Origin: a virus
IMG/VR virus record: IMGVR_UViG_3300045971_000354
Span: 1 to 64,000 of that record
DNA: 64,000 nt
Strand: one strand, 5' to 3'
How positions within the stretch are numbered: the first letter of the stretch is position 1; each line of letters opens with the position of its first letter. A model generated the notes under the pieces. The model saw nothing but the letters and a program-made list of their open reading frames with translations. It had not been told where the DNA came from and made no database searches. Below, piece by piece: positions 19,001 through 28,869 of the stretch. The translations under genes were made by a program, and so were the position numbers.

Positions 19001-22000
19001 TAAGCCACAGCTTCTGCCTGAATATATGCCTTATTAGCTTGTAACACTGCAAATGCATTTTGTACAGCAGATATCCCACTCTTAGTTAAACTATTCGGCA
19101 CAATGATATTAGTAACATTTGCAGTACCGTTAGTTAAGATACTAGTAATAACATCAAAGTCGGCACCGACTATTGCTGCTTCAGCAACTGTTCCGGCAGG
19201 AAGGATTACATTTTGTGTAGCAGTTGACTGGAATCTAATACCTGCTGTGATATTTTGTAATACTTCTTGTGCTAATACTTTCACATAGTTAATAGAACCA
19301 ATAGTCGGTGTTAACTCGCTTGCAATCGCACCAACATAGCCTGACTGATTCCAGTACTGTATACCAGCAAATGTTGATTGACTTGTTCCACCAAATACTA
19401 AGTCTTGGGCAATTGCATCAACAATTAAACCAGTATCGCGATAGCATTTGTCTTGATCGTATACAAATGTTAAGTAAGTGCTATCAACATAAGAAATAAT
19501 TTCATCTTGTAAGAAAGATCTGTTCTTTGTCAATAATCCAGCAGCATCTGCAAAGCTTGATACAGTAGGGCCGGTCTTTGTAACTGCCGGGGCTGAAGTA
19601 GGACCATTCTTTAAAATGCTATTAATTAAATTGCACTCGCTTGTAATATAAGTACCAGCACCAACACCGCTTAATGTAAAGTCAAATACTTGTGATGTAG
19701 CAGTTTGTAAAGGAGTAACTGACTGATTAAGAATAATTTTCTGTGTTAAGCTATTCAAATAATTAATTGAATTAATTTCTGCTTGGCCCTGTAATCCCGG
19801 CAACAAGAATGTACCGGGGGTTACTGGATCAGCAGACACAGTGCTTGATAATACTGTGTAATATGCCTTTCCGCAAGAGAATAAGTTAAAATAATTTGCA
19901 TTATTTGGGTCGCCGCCACCTGAATTTAGCGGATAGTTTAGCGTAATTGTTTCAAAATTTACGTCTGAAACAATTGTTCCAGGTTTTACGTAAGGTTGAT
20001 TATTAGTGTCTGAAGTTTTACCGTACTGATCTCGAACATAGAAACTTTGTCCAATTACAATACCTGTAGTATCTACTCCGGAAATATTAATTGTTCCAGT
20101 AACTAATACACCAACGTTTGAATTTCCTGTTACAAATCCAGGGAATCCTTGAAGGTTTTTATAGTCTGCAGGCGGTTCAATTTCCATAACTAACGCAATG
20201 TGAGGACGTAGCTTTGGATCAGCAATATATACTTGAATTGCACCTTGTTGTGGATACACGCCTTGTGGATAATAAGGAGCAACTGGTGGATTATATACAT
20301 AACCCGAGAATTCTCTCTTTCCATACCCTTTTGCAGACAAGCAAATATCGCCGAAGTTACTGTTTGAGTTTGTAATAGAGCAAATGCCGCCGTTTTCAAC
20401 TGTTACCGCATTTGAACAGAAGATCGTGAACACCGATACTAACTGTGCATAGCCGTTGTTAGTAATCTTAACACCGTTACCACCTTGGTTCAATTGCGTA
20501 AACGCATCAAAAACAAACGATTGAATAGGTGAACGATCAGATATCACGCCGCCGTCAATTAAGGCGCCGCCATTTGAGCCGATCGCATTTAATCTACGTT
20601 GCTGCCAACGGTCAGGCACATCAGGATCAAGCAACGGATAAACTGCTGTTTGTCCAAAGTATAGTGTCTGGCTATCGCCAAATCCTACAGTACTTTCACT
20701 AATATCAACTTGATATTGATTATTTCCCAATGAAGTAACATTAGTAACTACTGGTGCAATTCTAACATCGTCACGACTTAGACCAGTTTTAACAAATATT
20801 CCGTTTCCTTCAAACACAGACGGTGCAAGTGACGGGCCGCCTTCGATAATATTAGAAATAATATCATAGTTTCTTATTACGGATAATGTTGCGTTTGCAC
20901 CCTTATCGTAGAATGGTAAAAATACCTGAGAATTTACAGTAGATTGTACATATGCAATAACTTCTGATTTGATAAAGTCACGATTTGCTGCAAGTAATGC
21001 CGCTGCATTGTTAACAAATGCGTTGTTACTACGAGTTAATGGAATATTAGTAGGTGCTCCGGCTACTTTTGGTCCATTGTTAATAATATTTGTAATCTTA
21101 TCAATATTATCAGTAATTATTGCTACTTCTGCTGAAGTTGCTGCCGGCAATCCTGTAACTTGAGTTGCTCCGCTGTAGTTACTCAATAAAGGTGTTGCTG
21201 TTACAATACTCGATACTAACACTTTCATGTATTCGTATGCGTTTGTTGATGCTACTTGCTCTTTTGGTAAGCTTGTGCTTACACCATTATAACCCCAATA
21301 GTAAACACCTGACTGAATTGCTTGACGATTTCCGCCATACAATAAGTCAAAGCTTACTGAATCAACAATGTATGCAACATCTCTCGAACACTTTGCCTTA
21401 TCGTATTGGAAAGTAAGTTTATTATTGATATACGCAATTGTTTCTGCTTTAATAAATTCTCTGTTTACAGTTAGGTTATTTGCAGCATTTAGTCTATTTG
21501 CATCAGTACTTGCTACAAGACTAATAGGCGATTTTACACCTACAACGTCTGGACCATTTTCGATGATGCTAATAATTCTAGATGCTTCGTTATTAATTGC
21601 AGTAGCAGCAGATTCTCCTGCTACCGGCATTAGTGTAACTTGTTGAACAGTAGTTTGTAAAGGAGTTACTGGAATATTTCGTATAATTCGATTACTTAAT
21701 ATTTTAATAAATTCAAAAGCTGCAATTGTTTGTGGAATTTCAGTTGGAATTGCACTTGCATTGCTGTTGAATGAGAAATAGTAAACACCTGACTGAATTG
21801 CTTGACGATTGCCGCCGTGCAATAAGTCAAAGCTTACTGAATCAAGCATGTATCCTACATCTCTTGCACACAATGTCTTATCATAAACAAACCCAGGAGC
21901 CTTTGTTGCTTCAACAAACGCTACAGCTTCTGCCTGAATATATGCTTTGTTTGCCTGAAGAGATGCGTATGCATTTTGCACAGTTGATGTTGTTAACGGA

Positions 22001-25000
22001 GCAATTCCGTTAGCCACGATTTGATCAGTTACTCCAGTTGTACCACTTGTCAATATGTTAACAATTGTTGTAAATTCAGATGATAGTTTAGTAACTTCTG
22101 AGATTGTTGCAGCAGTACCTGTTGTATTTTGTACAATAGAACCAATTCCGGACTGATACCTAACGCCAGATAAGTTATTTAAAATAACTTTCTGTGCAAG
22201 ACTACTTACATAGTTAATTGCATTTGTAGTAGTAGTTAGTTCACCTGCAATAGCACCGGTATATCCAGCCTGGCTCCAATACTGTAACCCTGCAAAGGTA
22301 GACTGGCTGTTAGCAGAAGTTGGGTATGCAAGATCTAATGCAATACTATCTACAATTATCCCTGTGTCTCTTGCACATTTAACAGGATCGTATTTGAATT
22401 GCATGCTGGTCTGAATCCAAGCTTCTACTTCTGCTTGGAAATACTGTTTATTTGCTTGCAATAATGCATAAGAATTCTTTACACTATTAATATTACTTGC
22501 AGTTAAGCTGTTCGGTACAATTACATCTGTAATTCCAGTAGTACCCGTTGTTAGAATATCAGTAATTACAGTAAAGTCATTGCCGATAATAAGTTGTTCG
22601 GCTGCGGTACCTAACGATCCACTTACTACTTGAGTTACTGTTGACTGATAACGAATTCCGGTAGTATCGCCTATAATTGCTTTTTGTGCAATAGATTTTA
22701 GATAGTTAATTGCAGCAGTGGTAGTAGTAATTTCACCTGCAATTTTTCCAACATAGCTTCCGTGGTTCCAATATTGAATACCAGAGAATGTAGATTGGCT
22801 GCTTCCGCCGAATAACAAATCTTGTGCTAGTGCATCAACAATTAAACCAGTATCACGTGAACACTTAGTAGAATTGAATACAAAAGAGCTCGATGTAACT
22901 GTAGTGTTGTTAATAATCTGTAACGAAATCTGTTTTGCGCGTGCAATCGCTGCTTGAGTTTCAGTTACTTGATTAGGATTACCAAATTTTGCATTTGCAA
23001 TTACACTTTTTCCACCTGTCCAGTATGTTACACCGGCTTCGACTGTTTTTGCATTTGAATTTAAGATAATATCTTGGCTAATTGCATCAACAATTAATCC
23101 GGTATCACGATAGCAACGCTCTTGTGCATATACAAAGTTTGGATATACTTGATTAATCCAATTGATAACTTCATTTTGGATAAACTTTCTGTTTGATTGC
23201 AACAAGACTTCTGCAGATACTGAACCCCAATCTGGACCATTTCCTATTTGTTTAACAGGTGCGGAGCTTGGGCCGTTTATAATAATTCCATTAATAATCC
23301 CGGCAAGTTTTGAAATTGCAGGACCAGCAGTAGCACCGTTGGTAACAACAGTATTAATTACTTGCGGAGAAGTTTGGTAAGTGTTTAATAAGTTTGTTGC
23401 AGTAACATTTGCAATTACGCTTTGCGCCAATGTATCGATGTAAGTAATTGCGGCAGTTGTTTGTGTAATTTCTGTCGGAATCACACTAGTTACACCGCTC
23501 CAATATGCAAGGCCGGCTTCGACCGACTTTTCATTTCCACCAAATGCTACATCGTACGCAATATTTTCAAGGATGATACCTACGTCACGGAAACACTTTG
23601 CACGATTATATACAAATCCAGTATCTAACTGATTAACATACGCAATAGTTTCTGCTTGGATGAATGATTTGTTTGCTATTAATAAATTATAAGCATTTAC
23701 AATATTAGTATTTGTGCTTGCTGTTAATCCTATTGGAGTAGGAGTAATAGCTGCGCTTGGACCATTATTGATGATGTTAGTGATAAGGTCTAAGTTTGAA
23801 TACAGAACACTAAGAGTGGCAGTAGTTGCTGAAGGAAGGCTTGTTACTTGTTTTACAGCATTGCCGGCAGTCGTTGTAATTTGTTGACCGGTAATAACCT
23901 TTCCAACAATGTTTCTAATATGGTTATATGCGGCAACTGTTTGTGGAATTTCTTTTCCTATAGCTGACGACGAACCGTTAAAGTTGTAATAGTACACACC
24001 GCTTTGAACGGCTTGTCTATTTCCACCATGTAATAAGTCGAAGCTAACAGAATCAAGCATGTAACCGATATCTCGAGCACACTTTACTTGATCGTAAACA
24101 AATCCAGTTAATTGGCTACTAATATATGCCACAACTTCAGCAGCAATAAAATTTCTATTTGCTTCAATAATTGTAGATGCATATATTACATTTGCATCGG
24201 CTGAACTTGTTAAACTAATCGGTGAAGGAGTTGCTGCTACGCTTGGGCCATTAGTAATAATGTTAGTAATAACATCAACTGCTGATTGCGCTGTTATTAC
24301 TTGTGCAGTAGTTCCCGGAGTACCGAATACTTGTGCCACAAGTGTTGACGAAGTTTGGTAGCTTACTGGGATAGGCGCATTTTCTACAATATACGGAAGA
24401 ATATCTCTTAAATGCTTATATGCAGATAGTGTATTTGACAATTCGTTAGCTGGTATTGCTCGTGCAGTACTCGAATAGCCGTAATAATAAACACCGCTTT
24501 GAACAGCTTGTCTATTTCCACCATATAACAAGTCAAATGCAATACTGTCAATCATGTATCCTACATCTCGGGCACACTTTGCTGGATCATATTGAAAGCC
24601 TACTGGCTTCACTAATTCAACATACGCAACAGCTTCTTGTTCTAAGTATAATTTATTAGCTTGAAGAATCGCATAAGCACGTTGTACGTTTACATTTGCG
24701 CTTGATACTAAACCGTTCGGCACAATAATATCAGTTACACCGGCTGTTCCGTTTGTTAAAATGTTAGTAATAACTCCGAACTCGGCAACAATTGCTGTGG
24801 CTTCTGCTCCTGTTGCTGGAGAAAGGTTTGCAACTTGCACACCTGTTGAATATCGTGTTCCGGTCAAATCGTTAAGAACTACCTTAGCTGCGATGCTACT
24901 TACATAGTTAATTGCTGCGGTAGTAGTAGTAATTTCGTTAGGTATTGCACCAGTATATCCTGCTTGATTCCAATATTGAATACCAGCAAATGTTGATTGG

Positions 25001-27924
25001 CTTATTCCATTAAACAATAAATCTTGTGCAACAGCATCTACAAGTAACTTAGTATCACGTAAACATTTTGCTTGATTAAATGTATCATGCTGAGTATTAA
25101 TATATGCAATAGTTTCAGCTTCAATAAATGACTTGTTTGATTGAAGTAAGTTATAAGAAGCAATTGCACTCGGAGTTGTACTTGCAACACCGTTTGATTC
25201 GATAATATCAGTTACACCTACTGTTCCGTTTAATATAATCGAATTTATAACACTAAATTCGCTTGCAACTTTTGCAATTTCAATAGAAGTTGCAGTAGTG
25301 CCAATAGTAGTAACCTGAGATACTGTATTTTGGTATCTAGTTCCAGTTGTATTAGAAATAACTTGTTGAGCAAGCGAACTAACATAATTAACCGCGTTAC
25401 TAGTAGTTGTAAGTTCACTAGAAATCAATCCAGTATACCCTGCTTGATTCCAATACTGTAACCCAGAAAAGTTACTTTGTGTTTGTCCGTTATACAACAA
25501 GTCAACTGCAATACTTTCTACAATTAATCCAGTGTCGCGAGCACACTTAGGTTGATTATAAACAAAGCCAATGCTATATAGTTGATCAATATAGTTGATA
25601 ACTTCAATGGTAATAAACGACTTGTTAGCTTTAATAATGTTAACTGCATTTGTTACCGATGCAGTATTAGTTGCTGTCGAACTAATTGGCACAGGAGTGT
25701 CAGCTGCATCAGGCCCTGCATTAATAATTTCTGTAATCTTATCAACCATTGATTTCAATACAGTAACTTCTGCAGAGGTTGCAGCAGGATAAGATGTTGT
25801 ATCTTGAGTACTAATGTTACCTTCAGACTTTACAATCGGCTGATTTAGTAAAATGTTTTCAATAATACTTTTAATTCTGTAATATGCTGCTGTTGTTTGC
25901 GGACGCTCATTTGCAATTGCACTTGCAGTTCCTGAGAAGCCGTAATAATAAACACCGCTTTGAATAGCTTGACGATTCCCGCCATATAGTAAGTCAAAAC
26001 CAACACTGTCGATCATATATCCCACATCACGGCGGCATTTTGTTTGATCGTAACTAAACAACGGAGTTTTGGTTGATTCTATATATGCAATAGTTTGGTC
26101 TATTAGATATGCTTTATTAAGTTGAAGATTAGTATATGCATATTGAGCAACCGTGGAAACTGCCGTAGTTCCGTTCGGTACAATAATATCAGTAACTCCA
26201 GCAGTTCCATTACTTAAAATAGTAGTGATAACACCGAAGTCTGCTGCAATTGTATTAGCTTCAGTTTGAGTAGCTATAAAACCAGTTAACGTTTGAGTAG
26301 ATACTGTAGCATAACGAGTGCCGCTAGTATCGTTCTTTATAATCTTTTGTGCTAGCCCACTTACGAAGTTAATTGCATTCGTAGTAGTGGTTAGTTCGCC
26401 CGCAATAGCACCAACATATCCTGCTTGATTCCAATACTGAAGGCCGGCAAAATTACTTTGAGTAAATCCGTTGCCTCTGAAAACTAAGTCACTAATCAAG
26501 CTGTCGATAATAATTCCAGTATCGCGGCGGCACTTTACTTTGTCATATTGGTAATATGTATTGTTTATATCGATATAAGCAATAACTTGTTCTTGAATAA
26601 ATGGTTTATTTGCTAACAACAAGGTGCGAGCATTAACATAATCAATTGGTGTTGGTCCAACATTAATAGTGTCGCCTGCCTTTACTACACCCTCAGATAT
26701 TGTTACTAACATTGTAGTAGTATTCGACACCCAAGTAGCTTGTCCAACACCTGATGGAATTTGCACAGTTTGATTTGGACGGAACATTGTACCGTCATAT
26801 AACCACGGTCCAGATTGATTGGTACAGTTTTGAATGTATGGAGAATAGAAAACGTCAATCTTTGCATCATTACCGTAATTAGGTTTAAATGCGACAGCAT
26901 ATGCACCGCGATTCGAACTTGAATTATACCCGATTCCAGGTAGAAGACCGGACTGTCCGTTTGAGAACTGCATCTGTGCTAGATAATTTCCCGACTTAAC
27001 CCAAAACAAATCTTGTGTTTTATGTATTGGTTCGATAAAAGTTGTACGAAGATCTGAACCAATAACAGAAGTTAAAGGCTTTAATTCAATAGGATTATTT
27101 TCGTAGTAATGTCCTGGAGATACTTTAATACTTGTACCTTCCTTATAGAACGGACTGCGAACAGCGCCACTAATTGTACGGCATGCACGAGTAGGATCCA
27201 TAGAGCGACCATCATTTGTGTCGCTTCCATCCATTGTAACATACAGCACATTGCTTGTTACTGGACCAGTACCTAAAGGATTATCGCCCCATACACGGAT
27301 ATTACTATTGATATTTGTTACGCTACCTGGGCCTGGACTAATGTTTACATCTTGTCCTGGCAAGCCGGTCATACTGCCTGCGATTAAATTATTTACATAG
27401 GCATTTGCCCATGTTTGTTCTTCACTACCAATACTATAAGTATTTGCAGTCTGAGGAATGATGTCAGAAACAATTTCAGCAAACAAGCTCAATGTATCTG
27501 AGCCAGTCATATTTCCAACTTGCACACTACCTGCCGCAGTAATATTTCCCGTTGCGTGTAAATTTCCGCTTACTAGTGTATCATTATTTAAAACAATTTT
27601 TGTATCTTTTGCAGACTGAATTATTAAATCGTTAAGAGTATTTACTATGGAACTTGCTGTGAAATTTAAATTTCCCAACGTTGCATTATTATTAACAGTA
27701 AGTGTTCCACCATTTACAATAATCGATCCGCCAGTTGTAATAGAAACAGTCGATCCGGGATTAACACCGAACGTGCTACTGCTTACTGATACGTTGCCGA
27801 ATGTTTGATTACCTGAACTAGATTGTTGCCACGCAAAACCGTTCCAGGTATATACTGTTGTAGTACCTGGGATACTGTATTTTTGTCCTACAGTAGGATT
27901 CAGTGGAAAGTTTAATAATGCCAT
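16033..27924 (-). CDS. Giant virion structural/fiber protein, 3963 aa, with 19 CxRD repeat modules
   Basis: The N-terminus (MALLNFPLNPTVGQKY...YTWNGFAWQQ) is the GQ-Y-WNG opening typical of T4-like fiber proteins of aquatic phages. A region with YYENNPIELKPLTSVIGSDLR and YSPYIQNCTNQ (residues about 270-380), one with DAFTQLNQGGNGVKITN (about 2465), and a C-terminus with PVQSKETVQLNNGKVFF and LSGRTFTKSLFANLTPF are also familiar from cyanophage structural proteins, where I recall them close together. Here two long blocks separate them: residues about 430-2340 (12 modules) and 2715-3840 (7 modules). Modules contain K/R-C-x-R-D and come in two kinds, one with DLLFGG-QSTFAGIQYWNQ, the other with DLLYGGNRQAIQSGVYYY. 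The pectin-lyase-like opening suggests beta-helix. No strong ribosome-binding site is visible before the ATG. Long fiber or whisker role inferred. Confidence 0.85.
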   Translation of the reverse strand: MALLNFPLNPTVGQKYSIPGTTTVYTWNGFAWQQSSSGNQTFGNVSVSSSTFGVNPGSTVSITTGGSIIVNGGTLTVNNNATLGNLNFTASSIVNTLNDLIIQSAKDTKIVLNNDTLVSGNLHATGNITAAGSVQVGNMTGSDTLSLFAEIVSDIIPQTANTYSIGSEEQTWANAYVNNLIAGSMTGLPGQDVNISPGPGSVTNINSNIRVWGDNPLGTGPVTSNVLYVTMDGSDTNDGRSMDPTRACRTISGAVRSPFYKEGTSIKVSPGHYYENNPIELKPLTSVIGSDLRTTFIEPIHKTQDLFWVKSGNYLAQMQFSNGQSGLLPGIGYNSSSNRGAYAVAFKPNYGNDAKIDVFYSPYIQNCTNQSGPWLYDGTMFRPNQTVQIPSGVGQATWVSNTTTMLVTISEGVVKAGDTINVGPTPIDYVNARTLLLANKPFIQEQVIAYIDINNTYYQYDKVKCRRDTGIIIDSLISDLVFRGNGFTQSNFAGLQYWNQAGYVGAIAGELTTTTNAINFVSGLAQKIIKNDTSGTRYATVSTQTLTGFIATQTEANTIAADFGVITTILSNGTAGVTDIIVPNGTTAVSTVAQYAYTNLQLNKAYLIDQTIAYIESTKTPLFSYDQTKCRRDVGYMIDSVGFDLLYGGNRQAIQSGVYYYGFSGTASAIANERPQTTAAYYRIKSIIENILLNQPIVKSEGNISTQDTTSYPAATSAEVTVLKSMVDKITEIINAGPDAADTPVPISSTATNTASVTNAVNIIKANKSFITIEVINYIDQLYSIGFVYNQPKCARDTGLIVESIAVDLLYNGQTQSNFSGLQYWNQAGYTGLISSELTTTSNAVNYVSSLAQQVISNTTGTRYQNTVSQVTTIGTTATSIEIAKVASEFSVINSIILNGTVGVTDIIESNGVASTTPSAIASYNLLQSNKSFIEAETIAYINTQHDTFNQAKCLRDTKLLVDAVAQDLLFNGISQSTFAGIQYWNQAGYTGAIPNEITTTTAAINYVSSIAAKVVLNDLTGTRYSTGVQVANLSPATGAEATAIVAEFGVITNILTNGTAGVTDIIVPNGLVSSANVNVQRAYAILQANKLYLEQEAVAYVELVKPVGFQYDPAKCARDVGYMIDSIAFDLLYGGNRQAVQSGVYYYGYSSTARAIPANELSNTLSAYKHLRDILPYIVENAPIPVSYQTSSTLVAQVFGTPGTTAQVITAQSAVDVITNIITNGPSVAATPSPISLTSSADANVIYASTIIEANRNFIAAEVVAYISSQLTGFVYDQVKCARDIGYMLDSVSFDLLHGGNRQAVQSGVYYYNFNGSSSAIGKEIPQTVAAYNHIRNIVGKVITGQQITTTAGNAVKQVTSLPSATTATLSVLYSNLDLITNIINNGPSAAITPTPIGLTASTNTNIVNAYNLLIANKSFIQAETIAYVNQLDTGFVYNRAKCFRDVGIILENIAYDVAFGGNEKSVEAGLAYWSGVTSVIPTEITQTTAAITYIDTLAQSVIANVTATNLLNTYQTSPQVINTVVTNGATAGPAISKLAGIINGIIINGPSSAPVKQIGNGPDWGSVSAEVLLQSNRKFIQNEVINWINQVYPNFVYAQERCYRDTGLIVDAISQDIILNSNAKTVEAGVTYWTGGKSVIANAKFGNPNQVTETQAAIARAKQISLQIINNTTVTSSSFVFNSTKCSRDTGLIVDALAQDLLFGGSSQSTFSGIQYWNHGSYVGKIAGEITTTTAAINYLKSIAQKAIIGDTTGIRYQSTVTQVVSGSLGTAAEQLIIGNDFTVITDILTTGTTGITDVIVPNSLTASNINSVKNSYALLQANKQYFQAEVEAWIQTSMQFKYDPVKCARDTGIIVDSIALDLAYPTSANSQSTFAGLQYWSQAGYTGAIAGELTTTTNAINYVSSLAQKVILNNLSGVRYQSGIGSIVQNTTGTAATISEVTKLSSEFTTIVNILTSGTTGVTDQIVANGIAPLTTSTVQNAYASLQANKAYIQAEAVAFVEATKAPGFVYDKTLCARDVGYMLDSVSFDLLHGGNRQAIQSGVYYFSFNSNASAIPTEIPQTIAAFEFIKILSNRIIRNIPVTPLQTTVQQVTLMPVAGESAATAINNEASRIISIIENGPDVVGVKSPISLVASTDANRLNAANNLTVNREFIKAETIAYINNKLTFQYDKAKCSRDVAYIVDSVSFDLLYGGNRQAIQSGVYYWGYNGVSTSLPKEQVASTNAYEYMKVLVSSIVTATPLLSNYSGATQVTGLPAATSAEVAIITDNIDKITNIINNGPKVAGAPTNIPLTRSNNAFVNNAAALLAANRDFIKSEVIAYVQSTVNSQVFLPFYDKGANATLSVIRNYDIISNIIEGGPSLAPSVFEGNGIFVKTGLSRDDVRIAPVVTNVTSLGNNQYQVDISESTVGFGDSQTLYFGQTAVYPLLDPDVPDRWQQRRLNAIGSNGGALIDGGVISDRSPIQSFVFDAFTQLNQGGNGVKITNNGYAQLVSVFTIFCSNAVTVENGGICSITNSNSNFGDICLSAKGYGKREFSGYVYNPPVAPYYPQGVYPQQGAIQVYIADPKLRPHIALVMEIEPPADYKNLQGFPGFVTGNSNVGVLVTGTINISGVDTTGIVIGQSFYVRDQYGKTSDTNNQPYVKPGTIVSDVNFETITLNYPLNSGGGDPNNANYFNLFSCGKAYYTVLSSTVSADPVTPGTFLLPGLQGQAEINSINYLNSLTQKIILNQSVTPLQTATSQVFDFTLSGVGAGTYITSECNLINSILKNGPTSAPAVTKTGPTVSSFADAAGLLTKNRSFLQDEIISYVDSTYLTFVYDQDKCYRDTGLIVDAIAQDLVFGGTSQSTFAGIQYWNQSGYVGAIASELTPTIGSINYVKVLAQEVLQNITAGIRFQSTATQNVILPAGTVAEAAIVGADFDVITSILTNGTANVTNIIVPNSLTKSGISAVQNAFAVLQANKAYIQAEAVAYVEKSRTPTFTYNQAKCYRDVGYMIDSICIDLLYGGNRQAIQSGVYYYGFSSTSSAIPGESIQIKAAYNHIKAIIPNIILGTTVTTYQSVVPQVITAFTGTNATALLAQGSVDVITNIIANGPSSAAAPTSLGLVPSVTTDVVNAGNLLESNRTFIQAETIAYINNTFGKTFTYNQTKCARDTGLIVDALAQDLLFSTSSQATFAGIQYWNQTSNFTYNQVKCSRDTGLIVDAITQDLLFGGQTQATFSGVQYWNHGSYVGAIANELTTTTNAIAYVRDLAAKVILNDTSGVRYQSTATQNISGTIASAFEQATIVNDFNVILSIINSGVAGITDAIIPNGIVASGTVNVQNAYATLQANRAYIQAEAVAYVNATKTAGFIYDQTKCARDVGYMVDSVSFDLLYTGNLQAIESGVYYYSFNGTSTALPGEQAVSIQAYNYLKSLLSNIITATPIASPYQTATAQVTSGTPGTSAEVLLAQSEISVITDIISNGPSTAQPGQSIGLTRSVNANVINAATLIHANRNFLRAETVAFVNSITKTGYVGAIASEITTTTNTINYVNSLAKQVIQNISGSVASGTRYQTTLTQISGTIASSVEANAIDTDFKVILDILANGTVGVTNKIIPNNLTANININVVRAYNLLQANKTYIQTEAVAYVENSKTPGFIYDSAKCYRDVGFMIDSVSFDLLYGGNRQAIQSGVYYFAHNGASTAVPNEIIEVTAAYDYIKSITQQIVLGQSVTTYQSAKVQITNLPTGTAAEAAIVKGDVDVITNIINNGPGVALPGTPIPQIRSTSTNVINAAKMLEANREFIVAEVISYINRTFGAYNKDKCRRDVGLLVDALSYDLANGGNYNAIVAGKSYYATAGTHHLVQLEENVTDVGLFPNGSIVNFYQRSYMSASGYLFEYVGAGTNYGALPQVGVADPVQSKETVQLNNGKVFFTSTDQNGDFRIGTGLVISQATGVLSGRTFTKSLFANLTPFILAIEGI
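16400..19780 (-). repeat. CxRD module block 2 (7 copies) in the giant fiber
   Basis: Seven copies of a module of roughly 150-180 residues, each with a K-C-x-R-D-x-G motif followed by DLLFGG or DLLYGG, inserted between two conserved segments of the giant protein. One place has two CxRD half-modules close together (about 18300-18470), suggesting an internal deletion or unequal crossover. Boundaries are approximate. Confidence 0.8.
20900..26640 (-). repeat. CxRD module block 1 (12 copies) in the giant fiber
   Basis: Twelve copies with the same alternating module kinds as block 2. Shared features per module: NKxFIxxExIAYI, C-x-R-D, a G-G-x-x-Q segment, then an ELTTTTxAINYV or EIPQTxAAYxxI helix-like segment and a NIIxNGPSxAxTPxPI or ILTNGTxGVTDIIVPNG linker. 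Boundaries are approximate. Confidence 0.8.
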
Positions 27925-27938
27925 AGTATATTCTTATT

Positions 27939-28748
27939 TTAAATAGTTGTAACCTGCACCCAAATTCTTTGAGTGCCATCTTGTATATATTGAAACCAGG
28001 CGTGTACAGTCGGGTCTGTACAAATCCACTGGTCGCCCACTCTCGGATTCGCTGGAGCAACGGTTGCAGTCGAGGTAACAGTAACCGCCGGTGTATATAA
28101 TAAATTATTTTCGTGTGGGTTTCCATCAAAACTGTAAACACTTCCGGTTACTCCTACACCGCCAGCAACTTGTAATGCACCAGAAGTGGTAGAAGTGGAA
28201 GTCGCTGTTGAATATAAAAATGTAACACCTAATACTGTTGCAGAATTATTGATCGATATTGCGCCGCCGATGATCGCGTCTTTAGTTATGCCGACACCAC
28301 CTGAAATTTGCAATGCACCAGAAGTGGTAGAAGTGGAGTTTGTTCCAGTTGTGATTAAAACTGTACTTAAGAATGTTGCAGTGGAACTTGCATCTAAACT
28401 CTTAACTGAAGCATTCCCGCCAACATGTAAATTTTCAGCAATACCTACTCCACCTGCAACTACTACAGCGCCAGTCGATGTGCTGACTGAACTGGATAAG
28501 TTTGTTACAAAAACTTGTCCAACAATTGTTGCAGTGTTTAATACAGTAAGTGAAAGTAATTGAGTTGCAGTGTTTACAACTAATCCAAATTTTGGATCGA
28601 ATGTATTTGTGGGAGTAAAGTCTGTCTTAATACCGATGCGACCGGTAGTAACATCTAGATATAATAAAGTTGTTTCAAACGATAAATCAACTCCGTCCCG
28701 AAGCAAGTTTTTCGATAATAGCGGACCCGATATGCGACCTACAGCCAT
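27939..28748 (-). CDS. Virion structural protein / short fiber, 269 aa
   Basis: It starts MAVGRISGPLLSKNLLRDGVD, an N-terminus I recognise from structural proteins of T4-like cyanophages, with a strong GAGGAG ribosome-binding site 6 nt before the ATG. Residues about 60-220 hold three TGAxxVAGGVGIxxxxxVGG-type repeats (GALQISGGVGITKDAIIGG and relatives). The end is aromatic (NPRVGDQWICTDPT...WFQYIQDGTQRIWVQVT), like the tips of other small fiber proteins. It precedes the giant fiber by 14 nt and probably shares its transcript from the TATAAATA promoter upstream. A baseplate or fiber-base role is inferred. Confidence 0.75.
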   Translation of the reverse strand: MAVGRISGPLLSKNLLRDGVDLSFETTLLYLDVTTGRIGIKTDFTPTNTFDPKFGLVVNTATQLLSLTVLNTATIVGQVFVTNLSSSVSTSTGAVVVAGGVGIAENLHVGGNASVKSLDASSTATFLSTVLITTGTNSTSTTSGALQISGGVGITKDAIIGGAISINNSATVLGVTFLYSTATSTSTTSGALQVAGGVGVTGSVYSFDGNPHENNLLYTPAVTVTSTATVAPANPRVGDQWICTDPTVHAWFQYIQDGTQRIWVQVTTI

Positions 28749-28839
28749 GCTTGCTCCTCAAGACCCCGTGTTGCACGGTTAACCACCTTTCATTGCGGGT
28801 TTACCACAGTACAATCTGCTAATTTCTTAGCATCAGTAC

Positions 28840-28847
28840 TATTTATA
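28840..28847 (-). promoter_or_regulatory. Consensus T4-type late promoter (TATAAATA)
   Basis: A perfect match to the T4 late-promoter element, 91 nt before the ATG of the 269-aa protein and pointing into the block of giant fiber genes. This is the best match in the window and the anchor for calling the TAAATA-core variants elsewhere. Confidence 0.7.
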
Positions 28848-28869
28848 TCAATTGGTAAAAAGGGGTTAC

